From an uncultured Lachnospiraceae bacterium (GTDB lineage Bacteria > Bacillota > Clostridia > Lachnospirales > Lachnospiraceae): 64,000 nt of DNA. The stretch spans positions 186,001-250,000 of the forward strand of contig CALWOX010000002.1 in the NCBI GenBank assembly GCA_944383265.1, read 5' to 3'. Below, piece after piece: positions 23,921 to 34,200 of the stretch. A model generated the notes under the pieces. The model was given only the letters and a program-made list of their open reading frames with translations, had not been told where the DNA came from and ran no database searches. Both the position numbers and the translations under genes were made by a program. Every line of letters starts with the position of its first letter. Position 1 is the stretch's first letter.

Positions 23921-25225
23921 CTATTCTTTCAAGCCGTTTTTTGAGATATCCGAGTTATATTTTTCCGGTTCTGCTACAGGCTTTACAATGAGCTTTACTC
24001 TCTCAACTCTGGTCTTGTCCGCCTTGTCTATGATAAACATCAGATTCCCGTCATTTACCTTCTCCCCTGTTTCAGGAAAATGGTTCAAAAGTCCTGTGAC
24101 ATATCCTCCGATAGAATCAAAGTCCTCGGACATAAGCTCCGTTCCAAGCCTTTCATTTATATCGTCAAGCTTCATTGCGCCGTCTATCAAATAAGCATTA
24201 TCGGAAAGTACAATAAAATCCTCATCCTCATCGTCATCATACTCGTCTCTTATCTCTCCCACCAGCTCCTCAAGCATATCCTCAAGAGTGATCATTCCGA
24301 CAGTAGAGCCGTATTCATTTAAAACTATTATGACATTTGCGGTGGACTTTCTCATTTCAGCTATGAGCTTTGATACCTTTTTGTACTCATAGGTATACAA
24401 AGGCTCTCTCATCAGCTTTCTGATGGAGAAATCTTCTTTATTCTCGACACGCATCATATCCTTCAGATTAAGAATTCCTATGATGTTATCCGTATCATCC
24501 TCGTATACGGGAAGTCTTGAATAAAGCTCCGACTTAAACACCTTAAGCACAGCCTCGTAGCTGTCATCCACGTCGACTACCGTCATATCGACTCTCGGAA
24601 CCATAATATCCTTTGCAGTCTGATCTCCAAAGTCAAAAACATTGGTGATCATCTGCTTTTCATCGCTCTCTATAACTCCCTCCTCATGGCTCATATCCAC
24701 AATAGTCCTGAGCTCTTCCTCTGTGATGAGTTCTTTTTCCTTCTTGGGATTTATCCTGAGGATTGTCATTACACCTGTTGAAAGTATGCCTACTATCCAG
24801 ACAATAGGCGTAAAAAGCGTCATAAGAAAACTGATGTATCTCGCATATGTCAATGCAAGCTTATCTGCATGTATAGTTGCGGCTGTCTTAGGGGTTATCT
24901 CTCCGAAAAGAAGCACCAAAAGTGTAAGTATTCCTGTTCCCAGTCCCACATATGCATTTCCGAAAACATTTGTGCAAAATACTGTGGCAAGGGATGCTGC
25001 TGAAAGATTGACGATATTGTTACCTATCAATACTGTAGAGAGCATCTTAGGCTGGTTGTCTATGATTTTCATAACCAGCTTGGCTTTTGAGCTTCCCTCC
25101 TCAGCCAGATTTTTGATCTTTATCTTATTTGCAGAGGTAAGCGCCGTCTCGGCTGATGAAAAGAAAGCCGATAAGGCAAGCAAAATCAAAATAGCGATCA
25201 GTTGTAACCCCGAGGTACTGTCCAT
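23921..25225 (-). CDS. CorC/HlyC-family membrane protein with CBS domains
   Basis: A 434-residue protein: an N-terminal CNNM membrane domain with about four segments (1-180), a CBS pair (about 200-330; DIMVPRVDMTVVD, IIGILNLKDM, TVGMITLEDMLEELVG) and a C-terminal CorC-HlyC domain (about 345-425). Such proteins are linked to magnesium or cobalt efflux; older names call them hemolysins. It lies inside the trmD-rplS block. TATAAT-like sequence upstream suggests its own promoter. Confidence 0.9.
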   Translation of the reverse strand: MDSTSGLQLIAILILLALSAFFSSAETALTSANKIKIKNLAEEGSSKAKLVMKIIDNQPKMLSTVLIGNNIVNLSAASLATVFCTNVFGNAYVGLGTGILTLLVLLFGEITPKTAATIHADKLALTYARYISFLMTLFTPIVWIVGILSTGVMTILRINPKKEKELITEEELRTIVDMSHEEGVIESDEKQMITNVFDFGDQTAKDIMVPRVDMTVVDVDDSYEAVLKVFKSELYSRLPVYEDDTDNIIGILNLKDMMRVENKEDFSIRKLMREPLYTYEYKKVSKLIAEMRKSTANVIIVLNEYGSTVGMITLEDMLEELVGEIRDEYDDDEDEDFIVLSDNAYLIDGAMKLDDINERLGTELMSEDFDSIGGYVTGLLNHFPETGEKVNDGNLMFIIDKADKTRVERVKLIVKPVAEPEKYNSDISKNGLKE

Positions 25226-25344
25226 TAAAAAAAATCACACTCCTTTAAAATAATTGTTGATTCTATATTATACAATAAAGCCTTCCTTTGAGAAAGCATT
25301 ATTTTTTCGAGTTTTATGCCGAGAAAGTACTATTCCCACGAATT

Positions 25345-26106
25345 TTACAAATTGTCCGAAGTCCCCGCAGCTTCCTCAAGGCTCCTTAAATATTTCTTCT
25401 CCTTTTCAGAAAGTACCGCATTCTCAAGAAGATCCGGTCTCACTCTTAGAGTCCTCTCTATGGATTTCTCTCTTCTCCATTTTTCGACGTTAGCATGGTG
25501 TCCTGAAAGCAGTATTGGCGGTACTTCAAGTCCCTTATATTCCACAGGCCTTGTGTATTGCGGGTACTCAAGGAGATTGTCATGAAAGCTCTCTATGTCC
25601 GCCGATTCATCCTTTCCCAGGACTCCCGGGACGAGCCTTGATATACAGTCGATCATTATCATGGCCGGTAATTCTCCGCCCGTAAGCACATAATCACCTA
25701 TAGATACATTTTCTGTATCCAAAAGCTCAAGAGCACGCTCATCGACCCCTTCGTAGTGTCCGCAGAGGAAAATTATATTTTCTTCCTTGGCATATTCTTT
25801 TGCCATGGACTGATTAAAGACTTTTCCCTGTGGAGTAAGATATATGACTCTGGGTTTCTTTCCCTCATCACCTATCTTTTTTACCACAGCATCATAACAA
25901 TCACAAATAGGCTGCGCCTGCATAACCATGCCTGCGCCGCCTCCGTAAGGATAGTCATCCACGTGACCATGCTTTTCATTTGTATAATCTCTTATATTTA
26001 CAGCCTCGACCTTAAGTATCCCCTTGTCTATGGCACGGCCTGTTATACTTGTCTTAAGTCCGTCCATTATCATATCAGGGAATAAAGTCATTACATAAAA
26101 ATTCAT
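25345..26106 (-). CDS. trmD: tRNA (guanine-37-N1) methyltransferase
   Basis: A 253-residue SPOUT methyltransferase. MNFYVMTLFPDMI opens the protein; FLCGHYEGVDERAL, SIGDYVLTGGELPAMIMID and YTRPVEYKGLEVPPILLSG form the trefoil-knot SAM site. It methylates G37 to prevent frameshifting. It follows rimM with a one-base gap. Confidence 0.97.
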   Translation of the reverse strand: MNFYVMTLFPDMIMDGLKTSITGRAIDKGILKVEAVNIRDYTNEKHGHVDDYPYGGGAGMVMQAQPICDCYDAVVKKIGDEGKKPRVIYLTPQGKVFNQSMAKEYAKEENIIFLCGHYEGVDERALELLDTENVSIGDYVLTGGELPAMIMIDCISRLVPGVLGKDESADIESFHDNLLEYPQYTRPVEYKGLEVPPILLSGHHANVEKWRREKSIERTLRVRPDLLENAVLSEKEKKYLRSLEEAAGTSDNL

Positions 26107-26107
26107 T

Positions 26108-26620
26108 TTACAGATCCGAAAGCCCGTCCAAAAGGCGGACGATCATTTTTTTACTTTCTATATCTATTGAAAGTATGCAGTCCTTTATTGCAGGGATCAA
26201 AAGATCCTTCTGTCCTTCTCTTCTGACAACATACACATCATTGGCACCTGTCTCCATGACATCCGCCACTTCTCCAAGGAGGTTTTCCGACTCATCAATG
26301 ACCTTAAGGCCTATAATGTCGGCAATATAGTACTCGCCCTCCGAAAGCGTATCTCCATGCTCTCTGTCCACATAGAGCTCCGCCCCCTTATACTTCTCTA
26401 TATCGTTAATATTATCTATACCCTTAAATTTAAGTATGACGAGATTCTTGAAATATCTGACTTTCTCTATTTCAAGCTCAAGCTCCTCCCGCTTTGTTAC
26501 AAGGAATACCTTATCTATTGATTCAAATCTGTCAGGTGTAGCTGTAGTCGGGAATACCTTTACCTCGCCTCTTATGCCATGGGTGGTGGTTATTACACCT
26601 ACCCTCAATAAATCATCCAT
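26108..26620 (-). CDS. rimM: 16S rRNA processing protein RimM
   Basis: A 170-residue RimM: an N-terminal barrel (LRVGVITTTHGIRGEVKVFP) and a C-terminal PRC-barrel (EGEYYIADIIGLKV, DLLIPAIKDCI). It binds S19 and aids 30S head maturation. It is in the standard rpsP-khpA-rimM-trmD order. Confidence 0.96.
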   Translation of the reverse strand: MDDLLRVGVITTTHGIRGEVKVFPTTATPDRFESIDKVFLVTKREELELEIEKVRYFKNLVILKFKGIDNINDIEKYKGAELYVDREHGDTLSEGEYYIADIIGLKVIDESENLLGEVADVMETGANDVYVVRREGQKDLLIPAIKDCILSIDIESKKMIVRLLDGLSDL

Positions 26621-26670
26621 AGATCTCCTGTACAGTTGTTTTTTTCAGATAAAGCAAAGTGGATATTTCA

Positions 26671-26898
26671 TTACTGAATATCCACTATTACCTTTACTCT
26701 GTCTTTAGATGCCGCAGCATTCATGACTGCCCTTATGGCCTTTGCAATGCGGCCTGATTTGCCGATAACCTTTCCCATATCGGATTGAGCCACAGAGAGC
26801 CTTAAAATGACGGTATCGCCTGACTGCTCCTGCTTCACAATCACCTCATCGGGGCTGTCAACAAGAGACCTTGCAATGATCTCCAAAAGTTCCTTCAT
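26671..26898 (-). CDS. khpA: KH-domain RNA-binding protein KhpA
   Basis: A 75-residue single KH domain; the GxxG loop is seen in MGKVIGKSGRIAKAIR (GKSG). KhpA (YlqC) proteins partner with KhpB and bind mRNAs and small RNAs, affecting division and growth. It sits 22 bases after rpsP. Confidence 0.94.
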   Translation of the reverse strand: MKELLEIIARSLVDSPDEVIVKQEQSGDTVILRLSVAQSDMGKVIGKSGRIAKAIRAVMNAAASKDRVKVIVDIQ

Positions 26899-26920
26899 AA
26901 AGTCACCTCAAATCGGTTGA

Positions 26921-27166
26921 TTACTTGTTGATTTCCGCGATCTTCAAAAGCTTTGCAACAGTTTCTGTGGGCTGAGCTCCGTTAGCAAGCCACTTCTTGG
27001 CAGCCTCTGCGTCGATCTTTACAACGCTGGGCTCCTGATTAGGGTCATAGTATCCGATCTCTTCGATGAATCTTCCGTTTCTGGGTGAGCGTGAATCCGC
27101 TACGATAACCCTGTAGAAAGGTCTCTTCTTCTGTCCGATACGTCTTAATCTGATTTTAACTGCCAT
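26921..27166 (-). CDS. rpsP: 30S ribosomal protein S16
   Basis: An 81-residue S16: [40 protein letters not shown] and the [12 protein letters not shown] turn are canonical. The start has a GGAGG site. It heads the khpA-rimM-trmD run after ffh. Confidence 0.97.
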   Translation of the reverse strand: MAVKIRLRRIGQKKRPFYRVIVADSRSPRNGRFIEEIGYYDPNQEPSVVKIDAEAAKKWLANGAQPTETVAKLLKIAEINK

Positions 27167-27254
27167 TGTTTTTTCCTCCTCAAATATGCTGAATTTGATT
27201 ATTATTAATTTATATTCACGGTTAAACCGGAATCATCTGATAAAAACTTAAATC

Positions 27255-28640
27255 TTAAAAGGGGAAACGTCTTCCGCCGAGCCTTCCGCCTCCGAGACCG
27301 CCGAGTCCTCCAAGCATTCCGCCCATACCGCCTTTGCCTTTCTTTCCCATAGCACCGCCCATCTGCTTCATCATCTTTCGCATCTGTTCAAACTGCTTTA
27401 CTATGCGGTTGACCTCAGAAATATCGGTGCCTGAACCCTTTGCTATTCTTTGTTTTCTTGAAGGGTTCATAAGCGAAGGATTCTGTCTCTCCTCCTTTGT
27501 CATAGAGAGTATGATAGCCTCTACCCTGTCCATCTGCTTTTCATCTATATCCACGTTTTTCATGGCGGACATTCCGGGTATCATGCCAAGTATAGTGGAA
27601 AGACCTCCGAGCTTTTTCATCTGGCGCATCTGCTCAAGAAAATCATCAAAATTGAACTCAGCCTTTCTGAGACGTCTTTCCATCTCTCTGGCCTTGTCCT
27701 CATCGACCTCCTGCTGAGCCTTCTCAATGAGAGAAAGGATATCTCCCATTCCGAGTATCCTTCCGGCCATTCTGTCAGGATAGAACTCCTGCAGGTCTGT
27801 GAGCTTTTCGCCCATTCCCGCGTAATATATAGGTTTTCCGGTAACGGCCCTTATTGAAAGAGCGGCACCGCCTCTCGTGTCTCCGTCAAGCTTTGTAACT
27901 ATAATTCCGTCTATTCCGACTTTTTCGGAGAACATCTGAGCTACATTAACGGCGTCCTGACCGGTCATTGCATCGACTGTGAGAACTGTATAGTCCGTCT
28001 TTACAGCATTTTTGATGTTGCAGAGCTCCTCCATCATATCCTCATCAATGTGAAGACGTCCCGCAGTATCAAACATCACCACGCTGTAGCCGTTGTCCTT
28101 CGCATAGGTATATGCACTCTCGGCTATATGTACAGGGTCCTTGCTGTCCTCTATGGAAAATACTGTAAGTCCGAGCTTTTCTCCGTTTACCTGAAGCTGC
28201 TTTACCGCTGCAGGTCTGTAAACGTCGCAGGCCGCTAAAAGTACCTTTCTGCCTGCGGATTTGAATCTCGCTCCGAGCTTTGCGGCTGTAGTCGTCTTAC
28301 CTGCACCCTGAAGTCCTACCATCATTACAGTCGTTACCTCAGGAAGGGGAAGAAGCTTTATGTTAACGGGATCCTTTCCCATCATCTCAATGAGCTCTTC
28401 ATTGACGATCTTTATGACCATCTGAGCGGGAGTCAGGGAATTCATGACCTCCTCGCCTACAGCACGTTCCTGACAGTCCTTGACAAACTGCTTGACGACC
28501 TTGAAATTGACATCCGCTTCAAGGAGAGCAAGCTTTACTTCCTTTAAGGCTGACTTAACATCCTCCTCGCTGAGCTTTCCTTTACCGCGCAGATTCTTGA
28601 ATATATTTTGAAGTTTTTCCGATAAACTCTCGAATGCCAT
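27255..28640 (-). CDS. ffh: Signal recognition particle protein Ffh
   Basis: A 461-residue SRP54. It contains the N domain, a G domain with GLQGAGKTT, DTAGRLHID and TKLDGDTRGG, and a methionine-rich M domain ending in a Gly/Met-rich tail (GGMGGMLGGLGGLGGG) longer than usual. It binds 4.5S RNA and signal sequences and docks on FtsY. ATG 28640 is chosen over the in-frame TTG nine bases upstream. It follows ylxM by nine bases. Confidence 0.96.
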   Translation of the reverse strand: MAFESLSEKLQNIFKNLRGKGKLSEEDVKSALKEVKLALLEADVNFKVVKQFVKDCQERAVGEEVMNSLTPAQMVIKIVNEELIEMMGKDPVNIKLLPLPEVTTVMMVGLQGAGKTTTAAKLGARFKSAGRKVLLAACDVYRPAAVKQLQVNGEKLGLTVFSIEDSKDPVHIAESAYTYAKDNGYSVVMFDTAGRLHIDEDMMEELCNIKNAVKTDYTVLTVDAMTGQDAVNVAQMFSEKVGIDGIIVTKLDGDTRGGAALSIRAVTGKPIYYAGMGEKLTDLQEFYPDRMAGRILGMGDILSLIEKAQQEVDEDKAREMERRLRKAEFNFDDFLEQMRQMKKLGGLSTILGMIPGMSAMKNVDIDEKQMDRVEAIILSMTKEERQNPSLMNPSRKQRIAKGSGTDISEVNRIVKQFEQMRKMMKQMGGAMGKKGKGGMGGMLGGLGGLGGGRLGGRRFPF

Positions 28641-28649
28641 ACTGTTCAA

Positions 28650-28910
28650 TTACCTCTCGCCCTCGGCTTCATTCTCCTTGGTCTTAAGAAAATTCTCAAG
28701 AAGGTGAAGCTTGGATTCATAAGTCTCAAGCTGCTTGTCGCATCTCTTTATGATATCATGGACAGCCTGCCTGCTTATGCCCTGCTCCTCGGCTATTTCC
28801 GAGAGGGACATGTCATTTGTGACCAATTCTCCATATACAGCTCTCTGATGCTCGGTGAGAAGCTCACCGTAAAAATCATACAGCATTCCCTGTCTTACTA
28901 TTTTTTCCAT
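28650..28910 (-). CDS. ylxM: YlxM-family helix-turn-helix protein
   Basis: An 86-residue protein: [22 protein letters not shown], then a sigma-70 region 4-like helix-turn-helix ([22 protein letters not shown]). YlxM almost always precedes ffh and is thought to influence SRP formation. The start at 28910 matches the B. subtilis protein. No ribosome site precedes it, and the promoter lies so close that the mRNA would be nearly leaderless. Confidence 0.9.
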   Translation of the reverse strand: MEKIVRQGMLYDFYGELLTEHQRAVYGELVTNDMSLSEIAEEQGISRQAVHDIIKRCDKQLETYESKLHLLENFLKTKENEAEGER

Positions 28911-28920
28911 AACAGGTTGT

Positions 28921-28949
28921 AATATACACGAAATAAGAAGGGGTGTCAA
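28921..28949 (-). promoter_or_regulatory. Promoter of ylxM-ffh
   Basis: Minus-strand TTGACA (28949-28944), 17-base spacer, TATATT (28926-28921). The ATG begins only 10 bases after the -10 box, leaving little or no 5' leader. Confidence 0.65.
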
Positions 28950-28969
28950 GTAGTTTTTCTTTACACCCT

Positions 28970-30253
28970 TTAATTATCTTTCCCTTCCTTTTGCGTAAAC
29001 GAATCTGCCACTGTCGTATTTATAAACTCCGTCTTCGTCTTCGAATACATTATCTTCTGTGATCCGTAAAGCCCCGTGTATCCGGAGAAAGCAAAGGCCA
29101 CAGCTATTACTATTGAATAAAAAGGCATTGCCGCCGTACTCATCATCTCGAGAGATATTATGAGCGTTGATACAGGACAGTTTGTGACTCCCGCAAAGAG
29201 TCCCGCCATGCCGCACGCCGCGCAGAGCTCGGGTGAAAATCCCAGGATACGGCCGAAGGTACATCCAAAAGTGGCTCCTATACAGAAGGTAGGCACTATC
29301 TCTCCTCCCTTAAACTTTCCTCCGAGAGCTACAGCGGTAAAGATCATTTTAAGAATAAAAGCCTCATAGGGAACTGTCCCCTTAAAAGACTGCTCTATTA
29401 ATCCTATACTCGTTCCCTCATAGATATCCGTGCCTGTAATAAGCGTCAGAGCTATGAATATAACGGAGGCTGCAAGTATCCTCAGGTAATAGTTGCTCTT
29501 AAATACCTTATCATAAATCTGATTGGTCTTTTTCATTACTGTGCAGAAAAGCACGGAGGTAAATGCACAGCCTATGCCCAAAAGCACCACCATAATTACC
29601 GATCTCGGTGAGAGCTCAGGCACAGTATTAAGCATAAACATTTCAAAATCCGTCCCAAGAGAAGCGGATATACCATAAGCTATGAAGGCCGAGAAAATAC
29701 AGGGAACAAGGGCCGAGAAATACATTATCCCGACGGACACAACTTCAATGGCGAATACCGCGGCAGCTATCGGTGTACCGAAAACTGCTGCAAAGAGAGC
29801 CGAAGTCCCTGCCATAACAGCCACCTTTTTATCCTTTTCATCAAGGGAAAAGAGCCCTCCGAGAAGAGAACCGATTCCGCCGCCCATCTGCAGAGCGGCT
29901 CCCTCTCTTCCTACAGACGCTCCCACAAGATGCGAAAGGACTGTGGAGACAAACATAAGCGGAATGAGCGGCTTGGCTATGCTGCTGTCACCGCTCACAG
30001 CCTCAAGCACAAGATTAGTCCCCTTATTTCCTCTCTGGTTAAATACGCCATGAATAAATACTATAAACACACCTGCCGCAGGCATCAAAAACAGAAGCCA
30101 CGGATTCATGGTCCTTATCTCTGTGGCCTTTACTACGGCAAGGGAAAAGCAGGCACCCGTCAATCCTCCGAAAATGCCTGCCGCAAGTGAAAATATCCCC
30201 CACTTAACAAAGTATTTTAAATTGTTTAAATTGTCCTCAATAAAGCTTTCCAT
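28970..30253 (-). CDS. ClC-family chloride channel or transporter
   Basis: A 427-residue membrane protein with about ten segments. The ClC selectivity boxes are visible: [15 protein letters not shown] (GxEGP-like loop), [13 protein letters not shown] and [24 protein letters not shown]. The first box has Ala where Pro is common. ClC proteins move chloride or fluoride; this one lacks a C-terminal CBS pair. ATG 30253 is preferred to the in-frame TTG at 30268. It interrupts the ftsY-ylxM neighbourhood. Confidence 0.9.
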   Translation of the reverse strand: MESFIEDNLNNLKYFVKWGIFSLAAGIFGGLTGACFSLAVVKATEIRTMNPWLLFLMPAAGVFIVFIHGVFNQRGNKGTNLVLEAVSGDSSIAKPLIPLMFVSTVLSHLVGASVGREGAALQMGGGIGSLLGGLFSLDEKDKKVAVMAGTSALFAAVFGTPIAAAVFAIEVVSVGIMYFSALVPCIFSAFIAYGISASLGTDFEMFMLNTVPELSPRSVIMVVLLGIGCAFTSVLFCTVMKKTNQIYDKVFKSNYYLRILAASVIFIALTLITGTDIYEGTSIGLIEQSFKGTVPYEAFILKMIFTAVALGGKFKGGEIVPTFCIGATFGCTFGRILGFSPELCAACGMAGLFAGVTNCPVSTLIISLEMMSTAAMPFYSIVIAVAFAFSGYTGLYGSQKIMYSKTKTEFINTTVADSFTQKEGKDN

Positions 30254-30339
30254 TTTACATTCATCCAATCCTGATTGCCGGCTCTTTTATTACAGTCAAA
30301 TATAGCTAAAGAAAAATGACATGAAAAATCACGTTAGAA

Positions 30340-31260
30340 TCAGGACTTTACATCAAAGAGAGCATTCACGAAATCATCAGGATTAAATTTCTGAAGGTCG
30401 TCTATCTTCTCACCTACGCCTATATATTTTACAGGTATAGAAAGCTCGGAGGCTATTGCTACTGCGATCCCTCCCTTTGCGGTTCCGTCCATTTTTGTAA
30501 GTATTATTCCGTCCACGTCACAGGCGGACATAAACTCTTTAGCCTGATTAAGGGCATTCTGACCTGTGGTTCCGTCCAGTACAAGAAGTATCTCCTTATG
30601 GGCTTCGGGCCATTCTTTATCTATTATCCTTCTTATCTTTGCAAGCTCTTCCATAAGGTTTTTCTTATTATGAAGCCTTCCTGCCGTGTCGCATATAAGG
30701 ATATCCGCATCTCTGTTTTTGCATGCCGATATGGCGTCATAGACCACCGATGCGGGATCCGAGCCCTCGTCCTGGGCTATCATCTCTATTTCATTTCTTT
30801 TCGCCCATTCGCTGAGCTGATCTATAGCCGCCGCCCTGAAGGTATCAGCCGCCGCAAGTATTACCTTCTTTCCGTCAGCCTTAAAATTTGAGGCAAGCTT
30901 TCCGATAGATGTGGTCTTTCCGACACCGTTTACTCCTATGACAAGGATCACGGACCTTTCATTTTCAAAGTCATAAGCGTGCTCATCCGGCTGCATCTGT
31001 GCCTTTATACTCTCTATCAAAAGTCTCCTGCACTCCGAAGGCTCCTTTACATGAAGCTCCTTGACCTTTGCCTTCAGGTCCTCAATGACCTTATCTGTAG
31101 TCTTTATACCCAGATCTCCCATTATGAGCGTTTCCTCAAGCTCCTCATAGAATTCATCGTCTATAGAAGAAAATGATCCGAATATACTGTCTATTCCGTT
31201 TACTATATTGTCCCTTGTCTTTGTCAGTCCCTTAGCCAGTTTTTCAAAAAATCCCGCCAT
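30340..31260 (-). CDS. ftsY: SRP receptor FtsY
   Basis: A 306-residue NG-domain GTPase with only a short N-terminal part: GVNGVGKTTSIGK (G1), DTAGRLHNK (G3), TKMDGTAKGG (G4) and GVGEKIDDLQKFNPDDFV at the end. It receives the Ffh-ribosome complex at the membrane. It follows smc by 23 bases. Confidence 0.96.
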   Translation of the reverse strand: MAGFFEKLAKGLTKTRDNIVNGIDSIFGSFSSIDDEFYEELEETLIMGDLGIKTTDKVIEDLKAKVKELHVKEPSECRRLLIESIKAQMQPDEHAYDFENERSVILVIGVNGVGKTTSIGKLASNFKADGKKVILAAADTFRAAAIDQLSEWAKRNEIEMIAQDEGSDPASVVYDAISACKNRDADILICDTAGRLHNKKNLMEELAKIRRIIDKEWPEAHKEILLVLDGTTGQNALNQAKEFMSACDVDGIILTKMDGTAKGGIAVAIASELSIPVKYIGVGEKIDDLQKFNPDDFVNALFDVKS

Positions 31261-31283
31261 AAAAGCCTCCTGATTTAACTATT

Positions 31284-34200
31284 TTAATTTTCAAGCTTGT
31301 CCGCCACAAGATCCACTGATACAAGAGCGGTCACGCCCTTCTCCTGCATGGTCACTCCGTAAAGCCTGTCCGCAGCCTCCATAGTTCCCCTTCTGTGGGT
31401 TATTATAATAAACTGTGTATGCTCTGTAAGTCTGTGAAGATACCCTGCAAATCTGCCTACATTTGAGTCATCCAAAGCCGCCTCGATCTCGTCCAAAAGA
31501 CAGAAGGGCGAGGGCTTAAGATTCTGTATTGCAAACAAAAGAGATATAGCGGTCAATGCCTTTTCCCCTCCTGAAAGCTGCATCATGTTTTGCAGTTTTT
31601 TTCCGGGCGGCTGGGCTATTATTGCTATTCCCGCTGAAAGTATGTCTCCTCCGTCCTCGGTCACAAGCTCAAGCTCTCCCTTTCCTCCTCCGAAAAGCTC
31701 CTTGAACACCTTGTCGAATTCAGCCTTTATCAGAGCAAATTTTTCTTCAAATTGACGCTTCATACCTGCGTCAAGTTCTTCTATAACAGCAACTATCGAT
31801 TTCTCGGACTCCGTAAGATCATCGTGCTGAGCCTTAAGGAATTCATACCTCTCGCTTATCTCCTTATAGTCCTCCACAGCCTGAATATTTACAGGGCCCA
31901 GAGCCTTTATAGCGCTTTTAAGCTCTGAGACACACTTTTTTATGTCCGCCTTGTCTCCAATGTCATCTCTGTAGTATTCCTTTGCTCCGCTTACTGTAAG
32001 CTCATATTCGGACCATATATACTCTGTTGCCGAATCAAGCTCGGACTGAAGCTTCTCCTCTCGGTTTTTAAGCCTCATGAGTTCCTTTTCCATGCCGAGT
32101 ATATCTGTTGAAAGCTCCTCTCTCCTTGAGAAAAATTCCTTCCTTGATGCGGATCTCTTCTCTTTTTCCGCCTCTTTTTCAAGTATCTCCTCCTTGAGTG
32201 CGGCAATACCGCTTTGGGCATTTTCTATGTCCCCGCGGAGTCTCTTGATATATTCTTTCTTTTCGCCTATACCTGAGGTGCTTTCACTTCTCTTTGAAAG
32301 TAGGCCCTCTCTCTCATCCTCAAGCTTTGTAAGCTCTGATTCAAGTCTTTGTATGTTTTCCGAAATGAAGCCTGTTTTCTGGGAAAGCTCCGAATACTGA
32401 AGCTGCATATCGGAGATTATACCGAGGGATATGGTATTTTTCTCTATTGATATCTCGTTCAGCTCATTTTTCAGCCTGTCAGCTTCCAGCCCCTTTTCGT
32501 CCAGCTCCTTTTCCTTTTTTACGATCTGTTCGTTTAAGCTGTCAACCTGTTTTAATATCTTCTCTATCTCTGCAGTAAGCTCGTCTATCTCTCTCTGACG
32601 TCCCATAAGATTTGAGCTGTTTTTGTATGCTCCTCCGCTTATGGAACCTCCGGGATTTAAAAGCTCACCGTCAAGAGTGACTATCTTAAGGCTGTGCTTA
32701 AACTTTCTCGCAAGCCTTATGGCATTATCGATATTGTCGACAACAACAGTTCTTCGCAAGAGATAATCATTAAGTTCCCTGTACTCGTCGGATACCTCTG
32801 TAAGCTCGCTTGCACGCCCTATGACTCCGGGCTCCTTTAAGGCCGCATCGTTATCCTGAGCTGTCCTTGCTCTTACAGCATCCAGAGGAAGGAAGGTAGC
32901 TCTTCCGAATTTGTTTTTCTTAAGATATTCTACAAGTACCTTTGCCGTTTCCTCGGAATCAGTAACGATGTTTTGAAGCGAACCGCCAAGAGCTGTCTCT
33001 ATAGCTGTCTCGTACTCCTTCTTTGTCTTTATGATGTCCGCTACTACGCCTCTGATGCCATGGACACGGCCTCTTGTCTCCATTACCTTCTTTACGGATT
33101 GACCATAGCCCTCATATCTCTCCGCAATGTTTCTTAAGGACTCAAGCTTGGTACTGCTTCTGTGGTACTCCTGTTGTCTGTCATTTATGGCTCTGTTAAG
33201 TCTTTTTACCTCTTCGGAGATCGAATTGTATTCATTCACCGAGAGATTGAGCCAATTTTTCACTCTCTCCTCTCGATCCTTTATCTCTGAGAGCTCGTTT
33301 TGCTTTGTTCTTATTCCCGAAAGCCATGAGGCGCCCATAAATTCATCCGGCTCGTCCTCATTTTCATCCTTGGGGATATCCTCTTTGTCAACCCCGGATT
33401 CAAATACAGGAATCTCATCCTCGCTCAGATTTAAAAGCTTTTTTATCCTGTTTTTAAAATCCGATATTTTATCACTGAGCTCTGAAAGCCCTGTATCGCT
33501 TATGCCCACGTCCGACAGACTTTGTGCCCCGCTCTCGGCTTGCTTTTCTTTGACAAGTTCAAGCTGCTCGGAAAGAGCGGAAAGATTTTCAAAATAGGAT
33601 AAAACAGTTTTTTCCTTTGAATTTATCTCATTATCTACCGCAGACAGTCTGTCATTAAAATATACTATTGAATTCTCATCAGCCTTTATCTGTTCCTCAG
33701 ATATGCTTATCTGAGAATTGAGGCTGTTTATATAGTTTTCTCCTCGGGAAAGCTCATTTTTCCGTTCATTTATAAGAGACTCAAGGGAGCTTACCTCCCT
33801 GTCGGCATTGTCATAGCTTTGTCTCAGCTCCTCAAGGGCCTTTTTTGCATCCTCAAGAGATGCATCGGCTATACTCTCGGATTCCTTAAGCTTTTTCAAT
33901 TCCGCCAAAAGCTCATCCGCATCCCTTATAAAAAGATTCAAATCATAAACTCTCTGCTCGTCTCTCAGTCTCAGATATTCTTTCGCACTTTCAGCCTGTT
34001 TTTTTAAAGGCCCCACCTGTCTCTCAAGCTCGGAAAGAATATCAGATATCCTTAAAAGGTTGGCTCTCTCGCTCTCAAGCTTTTTTTCCGCTATAGCCTT
34101 TCTGCGCTTAAATTTAACTATACCTGCGGCCTCGTCAAAGAGATATCTCCTCTCCTCAGGTTTTCCGTTAAGTATAGCATCTATCTGTCCCTGACCTATT

